Shown piece after piece: positions 17,496 to 27,136 of a DNA stretch of 64,000 nucleotides (within the stretch, counting starts at the first letter, position 1; each line of letters starts with the position of its first letter). The notes beneath the pieces were generated by a model. It saw nothing but the letters and a program-made list of their open reading frames with translations, was not told the DNA's origin and made no database searches. The position numbers and the translations under genes were made by a program. This DNA comes from Betaproteobacteria bacterium HGW-Betaproteobacteria-14 (GTDB lineage Bacteria > Pseudomonadota > Gammaproteobacteria > Burkholderiales > Rhodocyclaceae), in the NCBI GenBank assembly GCA_002840845.1, contig PHCS01000004.1:39468-103467 (forward strand). Direction: 5' to 3'.

Positions 17496-17524
17496 AGTAT
17501 AGAGGGGTTTTTGCGAAGCAACAA
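17496..17524 (-). promoter_or_regulatory. Candidate sigma-70 promoter of aceA
   Basis: On the minus strand, TTGTTG (17524-17519) and TATACT (17501-17496) are separated by 17 bases. The region upstream (17525-17630) is strongly AT-rich, as expected for an UP element or regulator sites. No gene lies between it and rraA. Confidence 0.5.
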
Positions 17525-17669
17525 CAGAAAAACAAGTCTTATATATAATTAATTAAGCTATGCAAAACAATAGGTAATTAGTTTTATTCCATATTACAAA
17601 ACGCAATTCATTCAATGAAAAAATAAACATGCTGCGACGCAACATGAGCGGATCCTGCCGTTGCCTGCA

Positions 17670-18173
17670 TCAGTGCTGCAAGGAGAGTTCGCCTGGCGAC
17701 ACCAGGACGCCATCTTCGTCTGCATACAGAAAATGGCCAGGAACGAAGGTGACGCCCCCAAAGCTCACGTCAACGTCTGTTTCGCCGGTATTTTTCTTGA
17801 TGCTTTTCAGTGGATGAGTATCCAGCGCCAGAACACCAATGTCCATTTCGCCAATGGCATGCGAATCGCGTATGCAACCGTAAACAACAATGCCGGACCA
17901 ACCATTCTTGGTGCCGAGTTGCGCCAGCAGATCGCCCAGCAGAGCACAGCGCAAGCTTCCGCCTCCGTCGATGACCAGCACGCGGCCGTTCCCGGGCGCC
18001 TCAAGGGCCTTGCGCACCAGTGAGTTATCTTCGAACAGCTTGAGCGTGGCAATGCAGCCATGGAATTCAGTGCGTCCGCCAAATGAATTCAGCATCGGAT
18101 CGAGGATTCGCACCTTTCCGGCGCGCACCTGGTCTTCATATTGGTCGCAGAGATCCGCAGTCTTGAAATACAT
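17670..18173 (-). CDS. rraA: RraA-family protein / 4-hydroxy-4-methyl-2-oxoglutarate aldolase type
   Basis: A 167-residue RraA fold protein starting MYFKTADLCDQYEDQVRAGK. E. coli RraA inhibits RNase E. Many relatives instead are metal-dependent class II aldolases or decarboxylases acting on HMG or oxaloacetate. The aldolase active-site pattern is present (GDLLAQLGTKNG near residue 80 and GCIRDS about residue 100), so catalysis is plausible; sequence alone does not decide. GGAG lies six bases before the chosen ATG. It follows the clpA terminator on the same strand and appears monocistronic. Confidence 0.85.
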   Translation of the reverse strand: MYFKTADLCDQYEDQVRAGKVRILDPMLNSFGGRTEFHGCIATLKLFEDNSLVRKALEAPGNGRVLVIDGGGSLRCALLGDLLAQLGTKNGWSGIVVYGCIRDSHAIGEMDIGVLALDTHPLKSIKKNTGETDVDVSFGGVTFVPGHFLYADEDGVLVSPGELSLQH

Positions 18174-18183
18174 ATGCATCTCC

Positions 18184-18214
18184 AAAAAAAGAAACGGCGG
18201 CATTCCGGCCGCCG
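18184..18214 (-). terminator. Intrinsic terminator of clpS-clpA
   Basis: On the minus strand a 7-bp GC stem (CGGCGGC / GCCGCCG) with a 6-base loop is followed by TTTCTTTTTTT. It lies 21 bases after the clpA stop and just upstream of the rraA start. Confidence 0.8.
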
Positions 18215-18235
18215 CTGCAAAAAGGTGGGCGAGTA

Positions 18236-20500
18236 TCAGGCAACCGGCTCGGCCACCTCATCAAAGAGCAGCTTAACTTTTCTACTGTCGTCCAGGTCGA
18301 TAGTGACGCGGCCGCCATTGGACAATCGTCCGAACAGCAACTCGTCGGCAAGCGCAGCGCGGATGGTGTCCTGGATCAGGCGGGCCATGGGGCGCGCGCC
18401 CATGAGTAGATCGAAGCCCGTTTCTGACAGCCATTCCTTGAGCTTGTCTGTAAATACGGCTTCGACCTTCTTCTCATGCAATTGTGCTTCCAGCTGCATG
18501 AGAAACTTGTCCACCACGCGCAGGATGACCTCGTGGTCCAGCGCGCCGAAGGAAATGATGGCGTCGAGCCGGTTGCGGAACTCTGGCGAGAACATGCGTT
18601 TGATATCCGCCATCTCGTCGCCCGCTACGCGTGAATTCGAAAATCCGATATTGCCCTTCTGCAGCATTTCGGCGCCTGCGTTGGTGGTCATGACGATGAC
18701 GACGTTGCGGAAATCCGTCTGACGTCCGTTGTTGTCCGTCAGCGTACCGTGATCCATCACCTGCAGCAGTATGTTGAAGATGTCCGGGTGTGCCTTCTCG
18801 ATTTCGTCCAGCAGCAGCACGGTGTGCGGTTTCTTTGTGATGGCCTCGGTGAGTTGCCCGCCTTGGTCGAAACCGACGTAACCCGGGGGCGCACCTATCA
18901 GGCGCGATACGGCATGCCGCTCCATGTATTCGGACATATCGAAGCGAACCAGTTCTATGCCCATGCAGTAGGCAAGCTGGCGGGCGACTTCTGTCTTGCC
19001 GACGCCTGTCGGGCCGGAAAAGAGGAAGCTGCCGATCGGCTTCGTTGGGTTGCCCAGACCAGAGCGCGACATCTTGATTGCCTTGGCCAAAGCCTCAATG
19101 GCCGGGTCCTGCCCGAATACCACAGTCTTCAAGTCGCGATCGAGATTCTTCAGGGCAGCCCGGTCGTCTGACGATATGTGCTGCGAGGGGACGCGGGCAA
19201 TCTTGGCGACGATCTCCTCGATCTCCGTCTTCCCGATGACTTTCTTCTGCTTTGATTTCGGCAGGATGCGCTGGGCTGCCCCCGCCTCGTCGATGACGTC
19301 AATGGCCTTGTCTGGCAAATGGCGATCGCCGATGTAGCGGGCTGAGAGCTCAGCAGCACTGGAAATGGCCTGCGCGGAATATTTCACGCTGTGATGCTGT
19401 TCGAAACGTGTTTTGAGGCCTTTGAGGATCGATACGGTCTCCTCGACCGAGGGTTCATTGACGTCGATCTTCTGGAAGCGCCTCGACAGGGCGTGATCCT
19501 TCTCGAAGACGCCACGGTACTCGGTGTAGGTTGTCGCACCGATACACTTCATCTGGCCGGAGGCGAGTGCCGGCTTGAGCAGATTGGAAGCATCCAGCGT
19601 CCCACCCGAAGCAGCGCCGGCGCCGATCAGAGTGTGTATCTCGTCAATGAAAAGAATCGCGTTGTGGTTTTCGACTAGCTGCTTGAGTACCGCCTTGAGA
19701 CGCTGTTCGAAATCGCCCCGATACTTGGTTCCTGCCAGGAGGGCGCCCATGTCGAGAGCATAGATCTGGGCGTGGGACAGAATTTCCGGTACGCGTCCCT
19801 CGACGATGCGGCGCGCCAATCCTTCGGCGATGGCAGTCTTGCCGACGCCAGCCTCGCCGACCAGCAAAGGGTTGTTCTTGCGGCGGCGGCACAATGTTTG
19901 AATGACGCGCTCAAGCTCCTTGTCGCGTCCGATGAGCGGATCGATCTTTCCCATCAGGGCTTGTGCGTTGAGGTTTTGGGTGTAGTTCTCAAGCGCGCCG
20001 CCGGCCTGCTGCCCCTCCTGTTCCGGTTCTTGCTGCTCGGCTTCACTTCGCGGACCGCCTTGGGCGGGTGCCTTGGTGATGCCGTGCGATATGAAATTCA
20101 CCACGTCAAGGCGGGTGATTCCCTGGCGCTGGAGGAAATATACGGCGTGCGAGTCCTTCTCGCCGAAGATGGCGACCAATACATTTGCGCCTGTAACCTC
20201 CTTCTTGCCCGAGGATTGCACGTGCAGGATTGCACGCTGGATGACACGCTGAAAGCCCAGGGTTGGCTGGGTGTCGATTTCGTCACTGCCGGCGACGGTT
20301 GGCGTGTGTTCGGCGATGAAGCCGATGAGTTCCTTGCGCAGTTCCTCAACATTGGCGGCGCAGGCGCGTAAAACCTCTGCGGCCGAAGGGTTGTCGAGCA
20401 ACGCCAACAGGAGGTGCTCAACGGTGATGAACTCGTGGCGCTTTTGCCTTGCCTCGACAAAAGCCATGTGCAGACTGACTTCCAATTCCTGCGCAATCAT
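18236..20500 (-). CDS. clpA: ATP-dependent Clp protease ATP-binding subunit ClpA
   Basis: ClpA is the AAA+ unfoldase that feeds substrates to ClpP. The 754-residue protein has an N-domain ([20 protein letters not shown]) that binds ClpS, and a first AAA module with Walker [15 protein letters not shown] and Walker [12 protein letters not shown] second module has [14 protein letters not shown] and [11 protein letters not shown], and an IGF-type loop (NIGFSNSR) for ClpP docking. A charged linker follows the N-domain near residues 145-165. It starts two bases after the clpS stop, so adaptor and unfoldase are made together. ClpP is not in the window. Confidence 0.98.
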   Translation of the reverse strand: MIAQELEVSLHMAFVEARQKRHEFITVEHLLLALLDNPSAAEVLRACAANVEELRKELIGFIAEHTPTVAGSDEIDTQPTLGFQRVIQRAILHVQSSGKKEVTGANVLVAIFGEKDSHAVYFLQRQGITRLDVVNFISHGITKAPAQGGPRSEAEQQEPEQEGQQAGGALENYTQNLNAQALMGKIDPLIGRDKELERVIQTLCRRRKNNPLLVGEAGVGKTAIAEGLARRIVEGRVPEILSHAQIYALDMGALLAGTKYRGDFEQRLKAVLKQLVENHNAILFIDEIHTLIGAGAASGGTLDASNLLKPALASGQMKCIGATTYTEYRGVFEKDHALSRRFQKIDVNEPSVEETVSILKGLKTRFEQHHSVKYSAQAISSAAELSARYIGDRHLPDKAIDVIDEAGAAQRILPKSKQKKVIGKTEIEEIVAKIARVPSQHISSDDRAALKNLDRDLKTVVFGQDPAIEALAKAIKMSRSGLGNPTKPIGSFLFSGPTGVGKTEVARQLAYCMGIELVRFDMSEYMERHAVSRLIGAPPGYVGFDQGGQLTEAITKKPHTVLLLDEIEKAHPDIFNILLQVMDHGTLTDNNGRQTDFRNVVIVMTTNAGAEMLQKGNIGFSNSRVAGDEMADIKRMFSPEFRNRLDAIISFGALDHEVILRVVDKFLMQLEAQLHEKKVEAVFTDKLKEWLSETGFDLLMGARPMARLIQDTIRAALADELLFGRLSNGGRVTIDLDDSRKVKLLFDEVAEPVA

Positions 20501-20501
20501 C

Positions 20502-20810
20502 TCAACATTCCTCCATCACGCACGCCAGCGGATGCTGGTGCTCCCGGGCATAGCCAGTCACCAGTTCAACCTTGGTAGCGGCGACATCCCGCGGAAAGAC
20601 GCCACAGACGCCAACGCCTTCCCTATGTACTTTGAGCATAATCCGCATTGCTTGTTCGCGGCTCATGCTAAAAAAAGTCTGCAACACGACGACTACGAAG
20701 TCCATGGGTGTGTAATCGTCATTTAACAGCAAAACCTTGAACAGCGGCGGCGGTTTCGTCTTGGTCCGCTCCGCTTCGAGCACGGATTCGCTCTGCTTGC
20801 GCGTAGCCAT
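20502..20810 (-). CDS. clpS: Clp protease adaptor ClpS
   Basis: ClpS recognises N-degron substrates and delivers them to ClpA. The 102-residue protein has a flexible N-terminal tail, then the conserved core [20 protein letters not shown] and the helix [20 protein letters not shown]. The D-D-Y-T-P-M motif forms the N-degron pocket. It is first in the two-gene clpS-clpA operon and divergent from the cold-shock gene. Confidence 0.97.
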   Translation of the reverse strand: MATRKQSESVLEAERTKTKPPPLFKVLLLNDDYTPMDFVVVVLQTFFSMSREQAMRIMLKVHREGVGVCGVFPRDVAATKVELVTGYAREHQHPLACVMEEC

Positions 20811-21176
20811 GATCCAATTCTAATCAGAAAAAACCAATCTGCAACACAAAGAAGGATTGAACTTCGGGCAGGAAATGCCAGAGTGCGGGTCCTTAATTAG
20901 ACAGGAGGGCTAAAGGGTATTCATGGGTGTACCCAAAAAGTCACTTTTGCTGTCATGCAACATGAAAATACCCCGGAAACCTCTTGACGCGCCGTATTTA
21001 ATTGGCGTAAAAAACATGCGTGTTTGTCACAAAGTCCATTCAATACCGCTGGTTGGCCGTTGCGTTCTTCGTTCTTAGAAAGAATCCCGCCTCACATCCG
21101 TGGTTGCCGAGTACTTTCAAACAAACATGCGGGCATATCACCCGGTCAGGATGATTAACAAGAGGAAAGAGTATTT
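20811..21176 (+). promoter_or_regulatory. clpS/csp intergenic region with long cold-shock leader
   Basis: About 366 bases without a gene. A TTGACG (20984-20989) with a weak -10 about 17 bases on (near 21007) would give a csp mRNA with an untranslated leader of roughly 160 bases, typical of cold-induced csp genes. AAGAGGAAAGA lies just before the csp start. The clpS promoter must also be in this stretch but I cannot pinpoint it. Confidence 0.4.
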
Positions 21177-21380
21177 ATGGCAACTGGTACTGTTAAATGG
21201 TTCAACGACTCCAAGGGCTACGGATTCATTACGCCGGATGACGGCAGCGAGGATCTGTTCGCCCACTTCTCGGCGATCCAGATGGGCGGCTTTAAGACCC
21301 TCAAGGAGGGGCAGAAAGTCTCCTTCGAGGTAACGCAAGGACCGAAGGGCAAGCAAGCTTCTAACATTCAAGCCGCCTAA
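21177..21380 (+). CDS. Cold-shock domain protein (CspA family)
   Basis: A 67-residue single cold-shock domain that acts as an RNA chaperone. It has RNP1 (KGYGFI) and RNP2 (LFAHFSAI) and starts [21 protein letters not shown] strong purine-rich ribosome site lies before the ATG. The long leader suggests temperature or growth-phase control, but the sequence does not show whether expression is cold-specific. It is followed by a 40-base perfect palindrome. Confidence 0.97.
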   Translation: MATGTVKWFNDSKGYGFITPDDGSEDLFAHFSAIQMGGFKTLKEGQKVSFEVTQGPKGKQASNIQAA

Positions 21381-21477
21381 GACGGCTGAGCCGGTTGCGG
21401 AGTGCGGCCCGCATCGGCTTTGTATTTTTGAACATAGATAGCTCGTCCCTTTCGGGGATGTGGCCTTTCTTTTTGTC

Positions 21478-21517
21478 GTCAATGAAAATGCCGGCATATG
21501 CCGGCATTTTCATTGAC
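21478..21517. terminator. 40-base perfect palindrome, probable bidirectional terminator
   Basis: Every base from 21478 to 21517 pairs with its partner; each 20-base arm is GTCAATGAAAATGCCGGCAT or its complement. It lies between the convergent csp and CBS-domain genes, 11 bases after the latter's stop. Arms rich in A/T outside and G/C inside give a U-rich 3' side in either direction. Termination is the likely role, but the perfection is unusual. Confidence 0.65.
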
Positions 21518-21527
21518 ATTCCCGCGA

Positions 21528-21935
21528 TCAGCCAGTACCCGGTCCCCAGCCGGATTGCTCGACGAGACGGAACAGATCCGCTTCGGTAACAATGCCGAGC
21601 GGCTGCCCGTTTTCCATGACCACAATGCGGCGTATGCCGTTGTTCATCATTTGCCGAGCGACTTGCAGGAGAGGCGTGTCGCGTGTGCAGGTGATAAGGT
21701 AGCGATTGGCGATTTCGTCGACTTTCATATCGCCTGGTCGGCGGCCGGGCACGATGATTTTTCGCAACACATCACGCTTGGTCATGATGCCCCATTCGCC
21801 ATCCGCGTTCGGCTCGACGAGGATGGCATTCAGACCGTGTTCGCGCATGATGTGCATGGCTGAATCAACTGCTTCCAAGCCGTTCACCATCTGGAAAGGC
21901 GACATGATGCCGCCTACGCTACGCTCCGCCTTCAT
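21528..21935 (-). CDS. Two-CBS-domain protein
   Basis: A 135-residue protein made of a tandem CBS pair: the first from about SVGGIMSPFQMVNGLEAVDS, the second ending IRRIVVMENGQPLGIVTEAD. CBS pairs bind adenine nucleotides and sense energy state; stand-alone copies are mostly uncharacterised. The gene follows icd by only a dozen bases on the same strand and is probably cotranscribed with it. A GTG three codons upstream is an alternative start, almost touching the icd stop. A regulatory link to isocitrate metabolism is inference from position only. Confidence 0.88.
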   Translation of the reverse strand: MKAERSVGGIMSPFQMVNGLEAVDSAMHIMREHGLNAILVEPNADGEWGIMTKRDVLRKIIVPGRRPGDMKVDEIANRYLITCTRDTPLLQVARQMMNNGIRRIVVMENGQPLGIVTEADLFRLVEQSGWGPGTG

Positions 21936-21947
21936 CGTGCTCACACC

Positions 21948-23195
21948 CTACATCTTGGCGATCATGGCGTTGCCGAAGCCGGAACAGGAGACTTCCTTTG
22001 CGCCCTCCATCAGCCGCGCGAAATCGTAGGTCACTGTCTTGTCGGCGATTGCGTCTTCCATCGAGCGGATGATGAGATCGGCTGCTTCCTTCCAGCCCAT
22101 GTGGCGCAGCATCATTTCGGCCGAGAGGATCAGCGAACCGGGGTTCACGTAATCCTTGCCTGCGTATTTTGGCGCGGTACCGTGGGTGGCCTCGAAGCAA
22201 GCGTACTTGTCGGAGATATTGGCGCCGGGGGCGATGCCGATGCCGCCGACCTGGGCCGCCAGCGCGTCAGAGATGTAGTCGCCGTTCAGGTTCAGCGTGG
22301 CAATTACATCGTACTCTGCCGGGCGCAGCAGGATCTGCTGCAGGAAGGCGTCGGCGATCATGTCCTTGATAATGATGTCGCGGCCCGTAACGGGATTCCT
22401 CAGGGTGCACCAAGGTCCGCCATCGAGCAGCTTGGCGCCGAACTCCTTTTGCGCCACTTCATAACCCCAATCGCGGAAAGCGCCCTCGGTAAACTTTTGG
22501 ATGTTGCCCTTGTGAACAAGGGTCATCGACTTGCGGTCGTTGTCGATTGCATACTGGATGGCTGCCCGCACCAGGCGAGAAGTGCCCTCTCGCGAAACCG
22601 GCTTGATGCCGATTCCGGAGGTGTTCGGAAAGCGGATCTTCTTGACCCCCATCTCTTCCTGCAGAAACTTGATCACCTTCCTGCAGTTGTCGGTCTCCGC
22701 CTGCCATTCGATGCCGGCATAGATGTCTTCCGTATTCTCTCGGTAGATCACCATGTCCACTTTGCTCGGGTCCTTGAGCGGGCTCGGCACACCCTTGAAG
22801 TAGCGCACCGGGCGCACGCACTGATAGAGATCGAGTTCTTGGCGCAGGGCGACGTTGAGTGAGCGGATTCCGCCGCCGACCGGGGTGGTCATCGGCCCCT
22901 TGATGGAAACCGAATACTCCTTGAGCAGACTCAGCGTCTCTTCCGACAGCCAGACGTCGCCGCCGTACTTCTGCGTCGATTTCTCGCCAGCATACACTTC
23001 CATCCAGTGGATTTTCTTCTTGCCTCCGTAGGCCTTGGCTACCGCGGCGTCGACCACCTTGATCATAACCGGCGTGATGTCCACACCGATGCCATCGCCC
23101 TCGATGAAGGGGATAATCGGATTGTCCGGTACCGGCTGGCCGGGGATGATTTTCTTGCCTTCATTTGGAATCTTGATAAGAGAATTCGCGCCCAT
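21948..23195 (-). CDS. icd: NADP-dependent isocitrate dehydrogenase
   Basis: Icd oxidises isocitrate to 2-oxoglutarate in the TCA cycle. The 415-residue protein matches the E. coli type in length. The phosphorylation site region [13 protein letters not shown] (near residues 105-117) is intact, with the serine that AceK modifies. The catalytic [13 protein letters not shown] and the cofactor region [13 protein letters not shown] are also present. GGAG lies five bases before the ATG. It is divergent from aceK, 303 bases away, and precedes the CBS-domain gene. Phosphorylation by AceK would divert isocitrate to AceA. Confidence 0.98.
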   Translation of the reverse strand: MGANSLIKIPNEGKKIIPGQPVPDNPIIPFIEGDGIGVDITPVMIKVVDAAVAKAYGGKKKIHWMEVYAGEKSTQKYGGDVWLSEETLSLLKEYSVSIKGPMTTPVGGGIRSLNVALRQELDLYQCVRPVRYFKGVPSPLKDPSKVDMVIYRENTEDIYAGIEWQAETDNCRKVIKFLQEEMGVKKIRFPNTSGIGIKPVSREGTSRLVRAAIQYAIDNDRKSMTLVHKGNIQKFTEGAFRDWGYEVAQKEFGAKLLDGGPWCTLRNPVTGRDIIIKDMIADAFLQQILLRPAEYDVIATLNLNGDYISDALAAQVGGIGIAPGANISDKYACFEATHGTAPKYAGKDYVNPGSLILSAEMMLRHMGWKEAADLIIRSMEDAIADKTVTYDFARLMEGAKEVSCSGFGNAMIAKM

Positions 23196-23498
23196 TGCAA
23201 CTCCGTCAGTAGTGGTGAGATGAACAATTCAGACAACATGGCCATCCCTGCACTGGCGATGCCTTTTGGGACGCGGAACCGAACCAAAATCCAAGTCGCG
23301 GTGCGATTGCCATTCTGTTAGCCGAAAAGATTCCGCGGGGCCATTCTTGTTCGCTGATACACTTGTAGCTGCGGCCCTGCTTATAAAATAATATTATCCG
23401 CCTTTCCGTTTCTTTGTGCCAGCTGCGCGCCTTCATTGCTACCGACGTAGTTTTCCCGCTATTCTCCGCAGTGCAACATAATTGATTTATAGGTAAAA
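23196..23498. promoter_or_regulatory. icd/aceK divergent intergenic region
   Basis: About 303 bases between the divergent icd and aceK starts. It holds an AT-rich block (TATAAAATAATATTATCC around 23381-23398) that could supply an aceK -10 box. I see no clear -35, hairpin or reading frame. Confidence 0.3.
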
Positions 23499-25292
23499 AT
23501 GGATATTCCTTCCGGAGAGAACCCTATTGCTCAGGCGATTGCCCAGAATTTGGTTGAGGGTTTCGATAAGCATTACCGGCTGTTCAGGGAATGTAGCGCC
23601 CAGGCCAAGGAGCGGTTCGAGACAAGCGACTGGCTTGCAGCCCAACGGGCCGTGAGGGAACGCATCGCCTTTTACGATGAACGCGTCAATGAAACAGTTG
23701 GGCTCCTGCAGGACAAATTTTGCGCGGACAAGATCGATACCAATACCTGGCAACTCGCCAAGCTCCTATACATCGGGCTGCTCATCAACCACAAGCAGCC
23801 CGAACTTGCAGAAACCTTCTTCAATTCCGTTTTCTGCAAGATCATGCACCGCACGTATTTTCACAACGATTTCATATTCGTACGTCCTGGCATCTCGACG
23901 GATTTCATAGAGTCGGACCCGCCGGCCTATCGGAGCTATTACCCGAACAAGAGGGGGCTGCATCAGGTTATTCGCGACATCCTGAGCGATTTCGACTGGC
24001 ATTGCCCATTCGAAAACATGGAGCGGGACGTAGTCCGCGTCATACGTGCCGTGGTTTTGCAGATGGGCGGTAAATTGGTAGCTGCAGAGGCCAATTTTCA
24101 ACTACAGGTACTTCATTCAGCCTTCTATCGCAATAAGGCCGCTTACATCGTAGGCAAGGCCATCAACGGGGATTACGAATACCCCTTTGTCGTGCCTGTC
24201 CTGCATGGTCCGCATGGGCAACTTTACATCGATGCCATCCTTCTCGATCCTGCGCAGATCCGTACCCTCTTCAGCCTAAGCCGCGCCTACTTTATGACGG
24301 ACATGGAGGTGCCGTCCACTTACGTCAAGTTCCTGTCCGGCTTGATGCCGCACAAGCCGGAGGCTGAGCTATACACCATGCTTGGTCTGGCCAAGCAAGG
24401 GAAGACCATGTTCTACCGCGACCTTATCCATCATCTGAAGCATTCCCAGGACGAGTTCATCGTCGCCCCCGGGATCCGTGGTCTGGTGATGACGGTATTC
24501 ACCCTGCCGTCCTTTCCTTACGTCTTCAAGGTCATCAAGGACGTCTTTGCACCGCCCAAGGAGGTCGATCACGCCACGGTCAAGGCCAAATACCTGCTGG
24601 TGAAGCAGCATGATCGCGTCGGTCGCATGGCAGATACACTTGAGTTTTCCGATGTCGCACTGCCCAAGGCGCGATTCAGTCAGGAACTCATCGATGAGTT
24701 GAGGCGCGAATGCCCTGCGCTGCTGGAAGAGGATGAGAGCGACATCGTCATCAAGCATGTCTACATCGAAAGACGCATGAAGCCGCTTAATCTCTACCTC
24801 GACAGCGCAAATGATGAAAAGCGCGAGGAAGCCGTGATGGAGTATGGCAATGCCATCAAGGAGCTGGCTTATGCCAATATCTTCCCGGGGGACATGCTGT
24901 TCAAGAATTTCGGCGTGACGCGCTTCGGGCGCGTGGTTTTCTACGATTACGATGAAATCGAATACATGACGGACTGCAATTTCCGCCGCATTCCCGAGGC
25001 GCCCAATCACGAGGCGGAAATGTCTGGCGAACCCTGGTACTCAGTGGCGCGCAACGATGTCTTCCCGGAGGAATTCGGCACCTTTCTTCTCGGCAATCCA
25101 GACACGCGGCGGGTGTTCCTCAAGCATCATGCCGATTTGCTGGAGCCTGCATTCTGGCAAAAGACCAGGCAGAAAATTCTGGACGGGTTCGTCCCTGATT
25201 TCTTTCCTTATCCGGAGGAAGTGCGGTTCTGCAATCTGGTTCCGGAGGATGCCGAGCGGAATCCGGCAGTCAATACGATCGAGGCGGCGTGA
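23499..25292 (+). CDS. aceK: Isocitrate dehydrogenase kinase/phosphatase AceK
   Basis: AceK phosphorylates and dephosphorylates Icd, switching carbon between TCA cycle and glyoxylate bypass. The 597-residue protein has the N-terminal regulatory half and a C-terminal kinase half with ATP-loop [16 protein letters not shown] near residue 335, the [13 protein letters not shown] segment, and the catalytic region [20 protein letters not shown] about residue 470. Length is typical. It is placed opposite icd rather than in an aceBAK operon, an arrangement seen in betaproteobacteria. The rluE-type gene overlaps its end. Confidence 0.98.
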   Translation: MDIPSGENPIAQAIAQNLVEGFDKHYRLFRECSAQAKERFETSDWLAAQRAVRERIAFYDERVNETVGLLQDKFCADKIDTNTWQLAKLLYIGLLINHKQPELAETFFNSVFCKIMHRTYFHNDFIFVRPGISTDFIESDPPAYRSYYPNKRGLHQVIRDILSDFDWHCPFENMERDVVRVIRAVVLQMGGKLVAAEANFQLQVLHSAFYRNKAAYIVGKAINGDYEYPFVVPVLHGPHGQLYIDAILLDPAQIRTLFSLSRAYFMTDMEVPSTYVKFLSGLMPHKPEAELYTMLGLAKQGKTMFYRDLIHHLKHSQDEFIVAPGIRGLVMTVFTLPSFPYVFKVIKDVFAPPKEVDHATVKAKYLLVKQHDRVGRMADTLEFSDVALPKARFSQELIDELRRECPALLEEDESDIVIKHVYIERRMKPLNLYLDSANDEKREEAVMEYGNAIKELAYANIFPGDMLFKNFGVTRFGRVVFYDYDEIEYMTDCNFRRIPEAPNHEAEMSGEPWYSVARNDVFPEEFGTFLLGNPDTRRVFLKHHADLLEPAFWQKTRQKILDGFVPDFFPYPEEVRFCNLVPEDAERNPAVNTIEAA

Positions 25293-25840
25293 GCCGTCTC
25301 ATCCTCTTCAACAAACCCTACGGGGTTCTCAGCCAGTTCACCCCGGAAGCGGGACATCGCTGCCTGGCGGAGTTCATTCCAATTCCCGGGGTTTATGCAG
25401 CCGGTCGCCTCGACACAGACAGCGAGGGTCTCCTTGCCCTGACCGATGACGGCAGCCTGCAGAAGCGCATAGCCGATCCGCAACACAAGCTGCCGAAGAC
25501 CTATTGGGCGCAAGTCGAGGGCGAACCGACAGATGCCGACCTGGAACGCTTAAGGCAGGGCGTGGATCTCGGAGAGTTCGTCACCCAGTCTTGCGAGGTG
25601 GCGCGCATCGAAGAACCTGCCGCACTATGGCTGCGTGATCCACCGATCCGACAGCGCAAGCATATTCCGACTGCCTGGCTTGAGATTGTGCTGCGCGAAG
25701 GCAAGAACCGCCAGGTAAGGCGTATGACGGCCAAAGTGGGTTATCCGACCCTGCGCCTGGTGCGTGCGGCAATCGGGCCTATGTCCTTGGCCGGGTTGCA
25801 GCCGGGTCAGTGGCGCGAGGTGGAAGCGACGATTGATTGA
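25289..25840 (+). CDS. rluE: 23S rRNA pseudouridine synthase, RluE type
   Basis: A 183-residue pseudouridine synthase of the RsuA/RluB/E/F family without an S4 domain, closest in shape to RluE, which modifies U2457 of 23S rRNA. The catalytic motif [17 protein letters not shown] contains the essential aspartate. The family's [20 protein letters not shown] stretch is near residue 140. The GTG start overlaps the aceK stop by four bases (GTGA), so it is translationally coupled to aceK, probably without functional meaning. The exact target base is inferred from the family. Confidence 0.9.
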   Translation: MSRLILFNKPYGVLSQFTPEAGHRCLAEFIPIPGVYAAGRLDTDSEGLLALTDDGSLQKRIADPQHKLPKTYWAQVEGEPTDADLERLRQGVDLGEFVTQSCEVARIEEPAALWLRDPPIRQRKHIPTAWLEIVLREGKNRQVRRMTAKVGYPTLRLVRAAIGPMSLAGLQPGQWREVEATID

Positions 25841-25925
25841 TATGCGTCAATATGGCTTTCGTCAGGGTTTTCAGAATCTAAGCGTGAAGACCATCCTGCG
25901 CCTTGTGCGCAGAACAACCTCTGCC

Positions 25926-26276
25926 ATGCTTACACCTGACTTGCGCTTCAAGCTGATTGCAACCACGTTCCTTTGTCAGGTTGTGGGAGCAGGGCCAGCC
26001 TCGGCGCAAGTTGCCTATGCCGTGGCCGGCCTGGCGCCTCAGATGCGACCTGAGGGTGCGCCGGCCATTATTGTTTTCGAAAAAACAGCGGATTGGCACG
26101 CACGAGCCCTTAGCGGAGTGAGCCAACCCCATCCCTCCGGCCTGAACTTTCTCGACAGCCAGGGCGCCTGGCATACACCCTTTATCCATCCGGGCATGAC
26201 CGGCCCCTATGATCTTCGCGGCTGGCATGCGCGCGTCAAGACGGATCCCACCAAACGGGAGAAAAGCAATAAATGA
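25926..26276 (+). CDS. Unknown exported protein leading the molybdoenzyme operon
   Basis: With this start the protein has 116 residues and a signal peptide (MLTPDLRFKLIATTFLCQVV, cleavage likely at ASA). An upstream in-frame ATG at 25842 would add 28 residues and bury the signal; neither has a clear ribosome site. The mature part (APAIIVFEKTADWHARALSG, then FIHPGMTGPYDLRGWHAR) lacks cysteines and heme motifs and matches no family I know. Its stop overlaps the pentaheme cytochrome ATG (ATGA), so it is made together with the respiratory enzyme and may be a periplasmic accessory. Confidence 0.6.
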   Translation: MLTPDLRFKLIATTFLCQVVGAGPASAQVAYAVAGLAPQMRPEGAPAIIVFEKTADWHARALSGVSQPHPSGLNFLDSQGAWHTPFIHPGMTGPYDLRGWHARVKTDPTKREKSNK

Positions 26277-27136
26277 AACAGGCCATCAGCGCCGTCGTGC
26301 TGGTCGCCGCCGTGGCGATCGGCTTCATCGTATGGATCGCAGGCGACATCGCGCCGAAGGCGGAGTTCGTGCCTCATGTGGCGGCGACGCAGCCCGCTGA
26401 AGAAAGCGACTATCTGCGCGCCGCCTACAGTCCGCTGCACTTCCGGCCTGCGATCGAGTCGGCGACCGACGGGCAGTGCTTGGCCTGCCACCGAGAGGTT
26501 ATTGAAGACAAAGTCCGCGCAGCGTCCCCCGCAGGCCAGAAAGCTGAACTGATGCGTGCCTGGTATCAGCAGACGTCCACCTATTCGGGGGAGCAGGACA
26601 CTTTCCACAGGCGACATCTCGTCACGCCGCTGGCGAAGCAGTTGATGAGCCTGCAATGCAACACCTGCCACCAGGGACACGATCCGCGCGAGGAAGCGCA
26701 GGGTGCCTCTGCCACCTCAATACAACAGGACGACACCGCATTCACCTTGAGAAAACAGGTGAATCCCGAAACCACCTGCCTGAAGTGCCACGGCGAGTTT
26801 CCCTGGCAATTGATGGGCATGCCGGGGCCATGGGAGGAGCACAAGGTTGCCTTCGGCAACAACTGTATGACTTGCCATGCCGCTATTCGTACTAAGCGAC
26901 ATGAGGTGATCTATCTGATTGCCGAAGCAATCGAGCGGGCCGGCAAGGACGGTGCCGATGCTTGCTATGGCTGCCACGGCGGCCGAAGCTGGTACCGCAT
27001 CAGCTATCCGTATGCACGCACGCCATGGTCGGGCATGCCGGCCGAAGTGCCTGAGTGGGCGAAGTACCGCCCGACGCAATCCGAAACGCGTTTTCTAAAG
27101 CGTGCACCGTCCCTCCCGCAAGGAACCCGCCCATGA
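26273..27136 (+). CDS. Membrane-anchored pentaheme c-type cytochrome
   Basis: A 287-residue protein with one N-terminal membrane helix (MKQAISAVVLVAAVAIGFIV) and five CxxCH motifs: CLACH, CNTCH, CLKCH, CMTCH and CYGCH. It should sit on the periplasmic side of the inner membrane and carry electrons from quinol to the molybdoenzyme encoded next, replacing the usual DmsC membrane subunit. The motif spacing does not look like tetraheme NapC/NrfH, so I give no family name. It is coupled at both ends by four-base ATGA overlaps. Confidence 0.85.
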   Translation: MKQAISAVVLVAAVAIGFIVWIAGDIAPKAEFVPHVAATQPAEESDYLRAAYSPLHFRPAIESATDGQCLACHREVIEDKVRAASPAGQKAELMRAWYQQTSTYSGEQDTFHRRHLVTPLAKQLMSLQCNTCHQGHDPREEAQGASATSIQQDDTAFTLRKQVNPETTCLKCHGEFPWQLMGMPGPWEEHKVAFGNNCMTCHAAIRTKRHEVIYLIAEAIERAGKDGADACYGCHGGRSWYRISYPYARTPWSGMPAEVPEWAKYRPTQSETRFLKRAPSLPQGTRP

